Assembly: GCA_001509335.1 (NCBI GenBank)
Contig: LGGY01000201.1
Span: 1 to 8,525 of the forward strand
Source of the DNA: Fidelibacterota bacterium 46_43
Lineage (GTDB): Bacteria > Fidelibacterota > Fidelibacteria > Fidelibacterales > Fidelibacteraceae
Direction of reading: 5' to 3'
Length of the DNA stretch: 8,525 nucleotides
Shown here: positions 1 through 6,143 of the stretch, in pieces
Layout: every line of letters starts with the position of its first letter
Position numbering within the stretch: position 1 is the stretch's first letter
Program-made: the position numbers and the translations under genes
The notes under the pieces: model-generated
What the model was told of the DNA's origin: nothing
What the model saw: only the letters and a program-made list of their open reading frames with translations
The model's database searches: none

Positions 1-568
1 CCAGGGATTCCGCTTTCTTCAGATGTTCATAGAGGGAATCAATCATCAGATTCCCCACCATATATATTTTCTTTTGAGGAATACCTTCATTGATCAGGTT
101 TTCATCGGCATCTACAGATGTCGTAAAAAAATAATCGGAAATGGCATCGGTAACCAGACGATTGATCTCTTCCGGCATGGAACGGTCCCGGCTTCGTAAA
201 CCTGCTTCGTAGTGAGCTGTGGGAATGTGAAGTTTTGCTGCCACCAGGGTACAGGCCGCTGTGCTGTTCACATCCCCAACGACCATCACCATGTGTGGTT
301 TGACATCCAGGCACACCTTTTCAAACCGCTCCATTATCAAGGCCGTCTGAACCGCATGGGATGCCGATCCGACTTCAAGATTGATATCCGGTTCGGGAAT
401 ATCCAACTGCCGAAAAAACAAATCAGACATTTTTTCATCGTAATGCTGCCCGGTATGTACAAGATATGGCTTGATTTTCTGATGATCTCGAAGCACATGC
501 ATCAATGGCGCGATTTTCATAAAATTTGGACGGGCACCAGCAACCAGGATAAGTCTATATTCTTCCAT
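1..568 (-). CDS. wecB: UDP-N-acetylglucosamine 2-epimerase (non-hydrolysing), N-terminal part
   Basis: The enzyme interconverts UDP-GlcNAc and UDP-ManNAc in the cytoplasm, feeding surface polysaccharide synthesis. My minus-strand translation gives 189 residues, with the 3' half beyond the left edge; full-length family members are about 360-390 residues. Visible family motifs are GARPNFMKIAPL (11-22), HTGQHYD (38-44), VGDVNST (97-103), HYEAGLRSRD (119-128), PEEINR (132-137) and VGNLMIDS near the window edge. The conserved acidic positions known from E. coli WecB appear to correspond to D99, E121 and E133/E134; the catalytic His region lies outside the window. ATG at 568 is chosen because AAGGAG lies 5 nt upstream (579-574) and the GxRPNFMK motif follows at the expected distance. 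GDVNST in place of the commoner GDTxST is typical of one bacterial/archaeal subgroup. It is divergent from comM. The family is certain; the downstream sugar pathway cannot be told from here. Confidence 0.95.
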   Translation of the reverse strand, partial: MEEYRLILVAGARPNFMKIAPLMHVLRDHQKIKPYLVHTGQHYDEKMSDLFFRQLDIPEPDINLEVGSASHAVQTALIMERFEKVCLDVKPHMVMVVGDVNSTAACTLVAAKLHIPTAHYEAGLRSRDRSMPEEINRLVTDAISDYFFTTSVDADENLINEGIPQKKIYMVGNLMIDSLYEHLKKAESL

Positions 569-720
569 ATGTTCTCCTTTAACCGGCGAAAATCTAACTA
601 CACCCCTTTAAAAATAAAAGCAGAATTATGGATATTACAATTTTTGAATATAGTATAAATAATATTATTTTTGATTTATTCACCAATCGTGTTATTTTTT
701 CTTTAAACATGGAGTGTTTG
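569..720. promoter_or_regulatory. AT-rich divergent intergenic region between wecB and comM
   Basis: This 152-bp gap separates two divergent starts, so it should carry promoters for both. It is strongly AT-rich compared with the flanking genes. It contains a perfect 14-bp palindrome AAATAATATTATTT at 657-670 and TTACAA/TATAAA-like elements around 635-660, but no hexamer pair has clearly good spacing. An open frame in phase with comM runs through part of it from ATG 628; I treat this as non-coding because the ComM family N-terminus begins at 721 and GGAG sits at 711-714. Confidence 0.4.
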
Positions 721-2256
721 ATGTTATCAAAAGTCTACTCAGCTGGTCTGGAAGGTGTCCACGCATTTGAAATCACCATTGAAACGCACCATATCCCCAG
801 TACTCCCCGGCATATCATGGTGGGTCTGGCAGAAGGGGCTGTAAAAGAGAGTTTTTCGCGGATTGTATCTGCCGTTAAATCATCGGGATATGCGTTTCCC
901 GGAGGGAAAATCACACAAAATCTGGCACCTGCTGATTTAAGAAAAGAGGGGAGTTCCTTTGATTTACCTTTAGCCGCAGGAATTTTAGCCTGTGACCGGG
1001 TGATCCATTTTGAACGGCTTAAAAATTTCATCATACTGGGGGAATTGGCTTTGGACGGGCATGTACGGAGTATCCGGGGCGCATTACCGATTGCCCTGGG
1101 GATGCCTGAATTCCATAAAACGGATATCATTGTCCCAAAAGAAAATGCCATCGAAGCAGCCATACCCGGAACGGCCAGAGTCTGGGGTGTTCATACACTC
1201 AGAGAAGCCATTGATGTACTGAACGGTGAGACCGATTTGACACCGGTGACGGTCAACGTGGAAACACTTTTTCAAAAAAACCGGCATTATCCTTTTGATT
1301 TTTCTGAAGTCAAAGGGCAGGAACACGTAAAGCGGGCGTTGGAAATCGCCGCTGCAGGGGGGCATAACGTCATCATGATCGGTCCTCCGGGATCGGGAAA
1401 ATCCATGCTGGCCAAGCGTTTCCCATCCATTTTACCTGACCCAACACTTGATGAAGCCCTTGAAACGACCAAGATTCACTCTATTGCAGGACTTCTACCA
1501 GGACATTGTGGTCTGTTGGCGACTCGTCCCTTCCGTTCGCCACACCATACCATATCCGATTCCGCTCTGGTCGGCGGAGGCCGTTATCCAAAACCCGGAG
1601 AAGTGAGTCTTGCCCATAATGGTGTCTTGTTTTTGGATGAATTCCCGGAATTTAAAAAAAATGTTCTGGAAGTCATGCGCCAGCCCCTTGAAGATGGGGA
1701 AGTCACCATCAGCCGGGCTCTTACAAGTCTCACCTATCCTGCAAAATTCATGCTGGTTGCCGCCATGAATCCCTGTCCTTGTGGCTATCACACCGATCCG
1801 GGTCATATCTGCACCTGCAGTGAAGGACAAATTCAAAATTATCTTGGCCGGATATCAGGCCCCCTTATGGACCGGATTGATATCCATGTGGATGTGCCTG
1901 CCGTTTCGTTTAAAGACCTTCAGAACAAACAAAACGGGGAAAGCTCGGAAAAAATCCGTAAACGGGTACAAAAAGCACGGCATCGTCAGACCTTACGCTT
2001 TGGAAGATTCAAAGATTGTCACTGCAATGCCCACATGACAACCCGAATGATCCGGGAATTTGCTCCTCTGGATGAAACCTGTAATCTCTTGTTGGAGCAG
2101 GCAAGTCTTCAACTGGGACTCAGTGCCCGTGCCTTCAGCCGGATTCAGAAGGTCGCATTAACCATAGCTGATCTTGCTGAATCCGAAACAATCCTGCCGG
2201 AACATGTGAGCGAGGCCATTCAGTACAGAAGCCTGGATAAGACGCTGGAATTTTGA
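721..2256 (+). CDS. comM: YifB/ComM family Mg-chelatase-like AAA+ ATPase
   Basis: ComM is a hexameric AAA+ DNA helicase that promotes branch migration during integration of transforming DNA in naturally competent bacteria; many non-competent bacteria also keep it. The 511-residue product has the usual family length. The N-terminal ChlI/Lon-like domain (about 1-165) begins VYSAGLEGVHAF and contains VGLAEGAVKES. Next come Walker A GPPGSGKS (221-228), SPHHTISDSALVGGG, Walker B VLFLDEF with D306/E307, RQPLEDGEVTISR, and the MNPCPCG motif (349-355) followed by a CTC pair (C364, C366) that may bind zinc. GPLMDRIDIHVDVP (380-393) carries R385 as a candidate arginine finger. The Mg_chelatase_C domain ends with SARAFSRIQKVALTIADL (468-485). 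ATG 721 is preferred over in-frame ATG 628 and 709: GGAG at 711-714 gives 6-nt spacing and the family N-terminus starts here. All key residues look intact, so it is probably functional. Other competence genes are not visible. Confidence 0.96.
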   Translation: MLSKVYSAGLEGVHAFEITIETHHIPSTPRHIMVGLAEGAVKESFSRIVSAVKSSGYAFPGGKITQNLAPADLRKEGSSFDLPLAAGILACDRVIHFERLKNFIILGELALDGHVRSIRGALPIALGMPEFHKTDIIVPKENAIEAAIPGTARVWGVHTLREAIDVLNGETDLTPVTVNVETLFQKNRHYPFDFSEVKGQEHVKRALEIAAAGGHNVIMIGPPGSGKSMLAKRFPSILPDPTLDEALETTKIHSIAGLLPGHCGLLATRPFRSPHHTISDSALVGGGRYPKPGEVSLAHNGVLFLDEFPEFKKNVLEVMRQPLEDGEVTISRALTSLTYPAKFMLVAAMNPCPCGYHTDPGHICTCSEGQIQNYLGRISGPLMDRIDIHVDVPAVSFKDLQNKQNGESSEKIRKRVQKARHRQTLRFGRFKDCHCNAHMTTRMIREFAPLDETCNLLLEQASLQLGLSARAFSRIQKVALTIADLAESETILPEHVSEAIQYRSLDKTLEF

Positions 2257-2277
2257 GGAGTGAGGGGCTGGGTAAAA

Positions 2278-2652
2278 ATGGAGAAAATTAGAACTCATAA
2301 AGATCTTAATATGTTTCGCTTATCTTTTAAAATAGCAATGAATCTTTATAACCTGCCCAAAGACTTTCCCACAGAAGTAAATTTTTCATTAACAAACCAA
2401 ACAAGAAGATCTTCACGCCTGATTTCTGCTAATAAATCAGAAGCCTTCAGAAAAAGGAAATACCCCAAAGCTTTCATATCAAAACTTTCAAATGCAGAAG
2501 GAGAATGTGCTGAAACACAAATATGGCTTGATTTTCCCCTGTCCTGTAATTATATAAACATTAATGATAATAATGACTGTGATAATTCTTATGACCACAA
2601 TATTGCTATGTTGGTTATTATGGCACAACATCCGGAAAATTGGTCTCTTTAA
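2278..2652 (+). CDS. Four-helix bundle protein (23S rRNA-intervening-sequence/S23 type)
   Basis: The 124-residue product belongs to the small four-helix bundle family first seen inside 23S rRNA intervening sequences and related in fold to Avd of diversity-generating retroelements; its cellular role is unknown. Recognisable stretches are KIRTHKDLNMFRLSFKIAMNLY (3-24), FSLTNQTRRSSRLISA, SEAFRKRKYPKAFISKLSNA, ECAETQIWLDF and the end HPENWSL, so it is full length. The core 'ANI(A/S)EA' motif reads ANKSEA: a lysine replaces a buried isoleucine, which may disturb packing. The stretch after CNYI is rich in Asn and Asp. The gene is visibly more AT-rich than comM, which hints at separate acquisition. 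An in-frame GTG at 2260 is rejected as start because family homology begins at MEKIRTHKDL. No strong Shine-Dalgarno is seen, only a G-rich run at 2264-2267. It lies 21 nt after comM and may be read from the same transcript. It ends 12 bp from the convergent hydrolase stop, leaving no room for a hairpin terminator. Confidence 0.85.
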   Translation: MEKIRTHKDLNMFRLSFKIAMNLYNLPKDFPTEVNFSLTNQTRRSSRLISANKSEAFRKRKYPKAFISKLSNAEGECAETQIWLDFPLSCNYININDNNDCDNSYDHNIAMLVIMAQHPENWSL

Positions 2653-2664
2653 GTTCCCCTTTCC

Positions 2665-3738
2665 CTATCTCTCCATCACTACCTCACGCCATCTCCCACA
2701 AGACGCCGCCGGATACCCGCCGAATGTATACCAGGCTTCTCCAGTTTCCGGACAATACAGATTGGCATAAACCGTGCCGTAATCGGATTGGCGTTTTTCA
2801 ATTCCCTCATCAGCGAGGACAGTTCTCAGGGTGTTAAAACTGGCGGTTTGCTTACCTGTTGAAAAATCCCTCAACAATGTATCAAGCCGCCGGTATCGGG
2901 ATAGTGAATCGGCACGGTCCGGATGGGTACTGTTCTCATAAGGAGCCTGGGTATAATGATTGGTCCCCACCAGAAAGCATCGTCCCCTCTCCCTTGGCAA
3001 AGGACGGTATACCATATCATGGCAGGTGCATTCAAATATTCCCTGTTTTTGTCTGCCGCTATCGGACATAAAAAGCATCATGCCATCCGGCCTGGGGTAA
3101 CTCTGAAGAAAAGAAAAAACATCCTCATAACTCTCACAGCTCTCCAGCATGTCCACAAGTTGAAGATAACAAGGTTGTTGAAGATAACAAGGTTGGGTCA
3201 ATGAGGAATCATCGTTCTGGTCAGGTGCTTTCAAATAATTGTAATGAAGCCAGAGTCCGGCCTGATTCATTCCTGTAGCGGAAAAAACATCTCCTGCCAG
3301 ACCGAATGTTGTCACGGGAATTTTGTGAGACACTGCCCGATGCCGGACATATCCCCAAAGATGGGGACTCCACAAATCATTATTCCGGCCGATCCATGTT
3401 TTTTCGCCATCATGTAGCAGGAATCCACTGCAGGCAGCAGACATACAGGTTTCGGCAGTAACCCATTCCGTCACCTTTTTCAGGGGAATACCGGCACCCT
3501 GAGCAAGTCCTTCCAGTTCCTGCCGAAAACGATCAGGGTACGAGGCAAAAATAGCCATGGATATTTCCTGATGCCGTTGACGATTAAAGTGGGGACGGAG
3601 ATAGGGTCCGGTAGACAGATACTGATCAATATACACGGCAAAATCCGGTCCTAATTGACGACCGGTTTGAACACCTGTCTCATAGGGTGAGCCGGCTGAC
3701 CGGATTATCCGTGGAAACTGAGGAAAGGAGAAATTCAT
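2665..3738 (-). CDS. C45 family peptidase / acyl-CoA:6-aminopenicillanate acyltransferase-like Ntn hydrolase
   Basis: The 357-residue protein matches the AAT/C45 family of N-terminal nucleophile hydrolases, which mature by self-cleavage before a cysteine that becomes the nucleophile. The fungal founder makes penicillin; bacterial members mostly act on unknown amides or acyl amino acids. The likely nucleophile is C103 in SAACSGFLL. It is followed by WIGRNNDLW (115-123), matching the family GRNxD motif, then ATGMNQAGLW (154-163) and the TNHY segment (259-262). The N-terminal helix region has YETGVQTGRQLG, typical of the propeptide. No signal peptide is visible, so a cytoplasmic location is inferred. 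An 18-bp direct duplication at 3159-3194 gives the repeated residues QPCYLQQPCYLQ (182-193). ATG 3738 lies 3 bp after the yjbQ stop, with only a weak GGGA-like Shine-Dalgarno, so translation is probably coupled to yjbQ. The substrate is unknown; a choloylglycine-hydrolase-like role is less likely from these motifs. Confidence 0.85.
   Translation of the reverse strand: MNFSFPQFPRIIRSAGSPYETGVQTGRQLGPDFAVYIDQYLSTGPYLRPHFNRQRHQEISMAIFASYPDRFRQELEGLAQGAGIPLKKVTEWVTAETCMSAACSGFLLHDGEKTWIGRNNDLWSPHLWGYVRHRAVSHKIPVTTFGLAGDVFSATGMNQAGLWLHYNYLKAPDQNDDSSLTQPCYLQQPCYLQLVDMLESCESYEDVFSFLQSYPRPDGMMLFMSDSGRQKQGIFECTCHDMVYRPLPRERGRCFLVGTNHYTQAPYENSTHPDRADSLSRYRRLDTLLRDFSTGKQTASFNTLRTVLADEGIEKRQSDYGTVYANLYCPETGEAWYTFGGYPAASCGRWREVVMER
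3159..3194. repeat. 18-bp tandem duplication inside the C45 hydrolase gene
   Basis: The unit GTTGAAGATAACAAGGTT occurs at 3159-3176 and again, identical, at 3177-3194. It keeps the reading frame on the minus strand and adds six residues (QPCYLQ twice in a row). Perfect identity suggests a recent slippage event. It lies between the central MNQAGL region and the segment LQLVDMLESC, probably in a surface loop (inference). Confidence 0.9.
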
Positions 3739-3741
3739 GTA

Positions 3742-4149
3742 TTATTCCCGATCAGGAACGATCTTGATATGGATCGTACGTGTACGCGGTCCGTCAAACT
3801 CACAAAAATAAAGTCCCTGCCACATACCAAGCAGCAACTTCCCTTCCTGGATAATGAGGGTTTCCGATGCCCCCGTCAATGTGGATAAGACATGGCTATG
3901 ACTGTTTCCTTCGGCATGGAGATATTCGGGATCATCCGGCGGGACAAGATCCCGGAATTTCCATATCAGATCATCCAGGACATGGGGATCGGCATTTTCA
4001 TTAATGGTGATCCCTGCAGTGGTGTGTGGAGTAAATACCACGGCGATCCCGTTCCGGCATCCTGAATCCCGGATCACCTGGCGCACTTTGGAGGTGATAT
4101 CCGTGAAACAAAGGGAACGGCTTGTGGAGAGTTGAAATGTGTGTACCAT
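3742..4149 (-). CDS. yjbQ: YjbQ / UPF0047 family protein
   Basis: The 135-residue protein has the full length and all hallmark motifs of the YjbQ family: FTPHTTAGITINENADP (39-55), HAEGNSHSH (78-86) and LGMWQGLYFCEFDGPR (107-122), with a final IHIKIVP strand. Conserved histidines in the first two motifs are expected to bind metal. E. coli YjbQ has weak thiamine-phosphate synthase activity, but its true physiological role is not settled, so the 'secondary thiamine phosphate synthase' label should be used with care. ATG 4149 has AAGGAAG (4162-4156) 6 nt upstream. It is the first gene of a two-gene unit with the C45 hydrolase, 3 bp downstream. No thiamine gene or TPP riboswitch is visible in the leader, which argues weakly against a main role in thiamine synthesis here. 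Confidence 0.95.
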   Translation of the reverse strand: MVHTFQLSTSRSLCFTDITSKVRQVIRDSGCRNGIAVVFTPHTTAGITINENADPHVLDDLIWKFRDLVPPDDPEYLHAEGNSHSHVLSTLTGASETLIIQEGKLLLGMWQGLYFCEFDGPRTRTIHIKIVPDRE

Positions 4150-4186
4150 GAAACACTTCCTTCAAATCATGAGTTCTTCTGTACTT

Positions 4187-4207
4187 TTTTGGAAAACTTT
4201 TCCGAAA
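4187..4207. promoter_or_regulatory. Palindrome in the divergent yjbQ / radical SAM promoter gap
   Basis: Within the 106-bp gap 4150-4255 the sequence GGAAAACTTTTCC (4191-4203) is a perfect inverted repeat around one central base. Outward it extends as TTT...AAA with one mismatched pair, giving a 21-bp near-palindrome. Its size and location, between two divergent starts, fit a dimeric repressor or activator operator, but no regulator gene is nearby and I cannot name a family. A weak TTTTGG-17-TACATT promoter-like pair on the plus strand would overlap it. As RNA its one-base loop makes it a poor hairpin, so a terminator is unlikely. Confidence 0.35.
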
Positions 4208-4255
4208 GATACATTTTTCAATGCACTTTGTCCTGGTGTTTCTTAACATTTTCCC

Positions 4256-5593
4256 ATGAGTCGAAACCCTCACTTTCTCTTTGTTAATCCGTGGATACAC
4301 GATTTTGCGGCGTATGACCTTTTTTACAGGCCATTGGGATTGCTCTCTCTGGCAGAATCTTTGGCAAATGGACCTGCTGATATTACTGTCATCGATATGC
4401 TGGACCGCTTCAATCCCTTGTGGTCTGAAATGTGCCCTCATGAGCGGGACACCCCTGCCGGAACGGGACATTTTTACCGTGAGATGATCAAAAAACCCGC
4501 CATATTGAAAGATATCCCCCGCTATTTTAGTCGATACGGAGTACCCCGGTCACAAATGGAACAAATGCTTCATTCCCTGGAACGGGAACCCGACGTTATG
4601 TTTATCACATCTCACATGACCTATTGGTACCCCGGAGTAAAAGAAACAGCGGAGATGCTGAGGCTATTATTCCCTGGTACCCCCATCATTCTTGGTGGCA
4701 TTTATGCCTCCCTCCTGCCGGCTCATGCCCAAAAGACCATCAACCCGGATCTGTTGATTGAGAAACACGATTTTAGCCGGCTTCATCAGTGGTTGAAAGA
4801 ACGATTCAGCTTATCATTGTCGCAGGTGAGCCCCTATCACCTGAGAAAAGTATGGCACAGTTATCCCATACTCAAGCACTATCCGCTTTTTACATCCCGG
4901 GGTTGTCCATACAATTGTGCTTTCTGTGCCGGACCGATATTAAATCCTGTCTTTTCGCAATTCCCCGTTGAATCGATTCTGGAAGATATACATTTTGCCT
5001 GTGATACCCTGGGACTCACAAATTTTGTGTTTTATGATGACGCCTTGTTTATAAAGCGGGAAACCCATATAAAACCTCTTCTGAAAAAAATTCTTCAATA
5101 CCGGCATGATCTAACGTTTCACAGTCCAAACGGACTCTTTGCCCGCTTTATCGATGAGGAATTGGCGGAACTCATGGCTGCCTCACATTTTTATGAACCC
5201 CGATTGAGTCTGGAAACAGTTTCCCCGGCTTACCAGGATCTCATCAGTCATAAGGTAAACCGACAGTCCTATCTGGAAGCTGTAAAGTATTTACAAAAGG
5301 CAGGATATGGTTCGGGGGACATCATCACCTACCTTATCATGGGCCTTCCGGATCAAACACCCCGGGATGTTAAGGAGGCTGCAAATGCAGCCCTGGATGC
5401 TGGAAGCCGTGTGAGTCTTTCCGCCTTTTCCCCGGTGCCTGGAACGGATTTATGGGCTCAGTCGGGTCTATGTGATACAGACGACCCCCTTTTACAAAAC
5501 AATACCGTATATTGGTATAGCCAGAAGAATACTAAAGCCTGGGAATCCCTTAAACTATGGGTCAAAGAACAAAACGCACATCTTATGGAATGA
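4256..5593 (+). CDS. Radical SAM protein with B12-binding-like N-terminal domain
   Basis: The 445-residue protein has a Rossmann-type N-terminal domain (about 5-175: FLFVNPW, PLGLLSLAESLA, ADITVIDMLD, DVMFITSHMTY, IILGGIYASLLPAHA), as in B12-binding radical SAM proteins. It lacks the DxHxxG motif for base-off cobalamin, so cobalamin binding is uncertain. The radical SAM core follows, with SRGCPYNCAFCAG giving the [4Fe-4S] cluster ligands C217, C221 and C224. Further core segments are FVFYDDALF (257-265), EPRLSLETV (314-322) and ITYLIMGLPDQTP (357-369). The reaction is unknown; relatives carry out methylations, methylthiolations and ring formations. ATG 4256 is the earliest possible start, because an in-frame stop lies at 4244-4246. 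No Shine-Dalgarno is seen in front of it, which suggests leaderless or weak initiation. The DUF4416 gene begins 4 nt after the stop, so co-translation is likely. Confidence 0.9.
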   Translation: MSRNPHFLFVNPWIHDFAAYDLFYRPLGLLSLAESLANGPADITVIDMLDRFNPLWSEMCPHERDTPAGTGHFYREMIKKPAILKDIPRYFSRYGVPRSQMEQMLHSLEREPDVMFITSHMTYWYPGVKETAEMLRLLFPGTPIILGGIYASLLPAHAQKTINPDLLIEKHDFSRLHQWLKERFSLSLSQVSPYHLRKVWHSYPILKHYPLFTSRGCPYNCAFCAGPILNPVFSQFPVESILEDIHFACDTLGLTNFVFYDDALFIKRETHIKPLLKKILQYRHDLTFHSPNGLFARFIDEELAELMAASHFYEPRLSLETVSPAYQDLISHKVNRQSYLEAVKYLQKAGYGSGDIITYLIMGLPDQTPRDVKEAANAALDAGSRVSLSAFSPVPGTDLWAQSGLCDTDDPLLQNNTVYWYSQKNTKAWESLKLWVKEQNAHLME

Positions 5594-5597
5594 AAAG

Positions 5598-6140
5598 ATG
5601 GAATACATAGCAAAAGCACCACCCGCCCTGCTCTTTACAGCCATCACCTATCCCCCGGATCAAAAATATATTCAGTCGTGGGATGTAATCCTTCATAAAC
5701 TTATCAAATCAGATTGGGATATCATTGGTCCTTTACCTTTCAGCAAGATAACCCATTATTACGAAGAAGAAATGGGCGAAGAATTGGACAAAATATATGC
5801 AGTTTGCCTGAAACCCGTTTCTATGGAAAATGCCGCCGGTTTTAAACTGAAATCCAACCTGATAGAAGATGATTACCGGGTGGAGGGCAAGCGGATATTC
5901 AATATTGATCCCGGTGTTCTCACGCATTTCAACTTTAGTCTGCTCACTACCAAAGGATATGCTCACAGGCTCTATCTCGGGCAGGGAATCTGGTCTGAAC
6001 TCACCCTAATTTATCAGGATAAACATTATCATCCCCTGCCATGGACCTATCCGGACTATAAAAATCCGCGCATTATAGAATTTTTGGAACGTGAGAGGGC
6101 TACTTTTAAACGTTTAGACGTTGAGATGTTGAGACGTTGA
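5598..6140 (+). CDS. DUF4416 family protein
   Basis: The 180-residue product matches DUF4416, a family of unknown function. Its signature stretches are all present: ITHYYEEEMG (51-60), FNIDPGVLT (101-109), HRLYLGQGIWSELTLIY (123-139) and LPWTYPDY (147-154). The many conserved Asp/Glu/His/Tyr residues suggest an enzyme or a metal/ligand-binding protein, but no activity is known to me. ATG 5598 is chosen because GGA at 5588-5590 is suitably placed and the family begins near here; an open frame extending upstream to 5472 only shadows the radical SAM gene. The last residues, RLDVEMLRR, come from an 8-bp tandem repeat (6112-6143), as does the TGA stop, so the natural C-terminus has probably been replaced or extended by about eight residues. 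It overlaps the convergent kinase gene by 27 bp. Tight coupling to the radical SAM gene implies a shared role (inference). Confidence 0.88.
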   Translation: MEYIAKAPPALLFTAITYPPDQKYIQSWDVILHKLIKSDWDIIGPLPFSKITHYYEEEMGEELDKIYAVCLKPVSMENAAGFKLKSNLIEDDYRVEGKRIFNIDPGVLTHFNFSLLTTKGYAHRLYLGQGIWSELTLIYQDKHYHPLPWTYPDYKNPRIIEFLERERATFKRLDVEMLRR

Positions 6141-6143
6141 GAC
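6112..6143. repeat. 8-bp tandem repeat array (GTTGAGAC) spanning two convergent gene ends
   Basis: Four units are seen: GTTTAGAC (6112-6119), GTTGAGAT (6120-6127), GTTGAGAC (6128-6135) and GTTGAGAC (6136-6143), followed by a decayed copy from 6144. Both convergent genes stop inside it: the DUF4416 TGA is at 6138-6140 and the kinase TAA is at 6116-6114. The unit is not inverted and cannot form a terminator hairpin. Confidence 0.92.

Noticed and set aside
212..658. Open frame of 148 codons on the plus strand
   Set aside because: It lies antisense to the clearly coding wecB fragment and shows no family resemblance.
657..670. AAATAATATTATTT palindrome as a specific operator
   Set aside because: In such AT-rich DNA a self-complementary 14-mer of A and T is weak evidence; it is noted only within the intergenic entry.
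628..720. In-frame upstream extension of comM starting at ATG 628 (or ATG 709)
   Set aside because: The added residues are hydrophobic and AT-driven, absent from the ComM family, and GGAG at 711-714 points to ATG 721.
2278..2652. Diversity-generating retroelement suggested by the Avd-like four-helix fold
   Set aside because: No reverse transcriptase and no template/variable repeat pair is present; the family is common without retroelements, and no rRNA gene surrounds it.
4001..4471. 156-codon minus-strand frame across the divergent gap
   Set aside because: It overlaps yjbQ and the radical SAM gene in other frames and has no recognisable protein features.
5472..5597. 42-codon upstream extension of the DUF4416 frame
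   Set aside because: It overlaps the conserved end of the radical SAM gene, and DUF4416 homology begins near ATG 5598.
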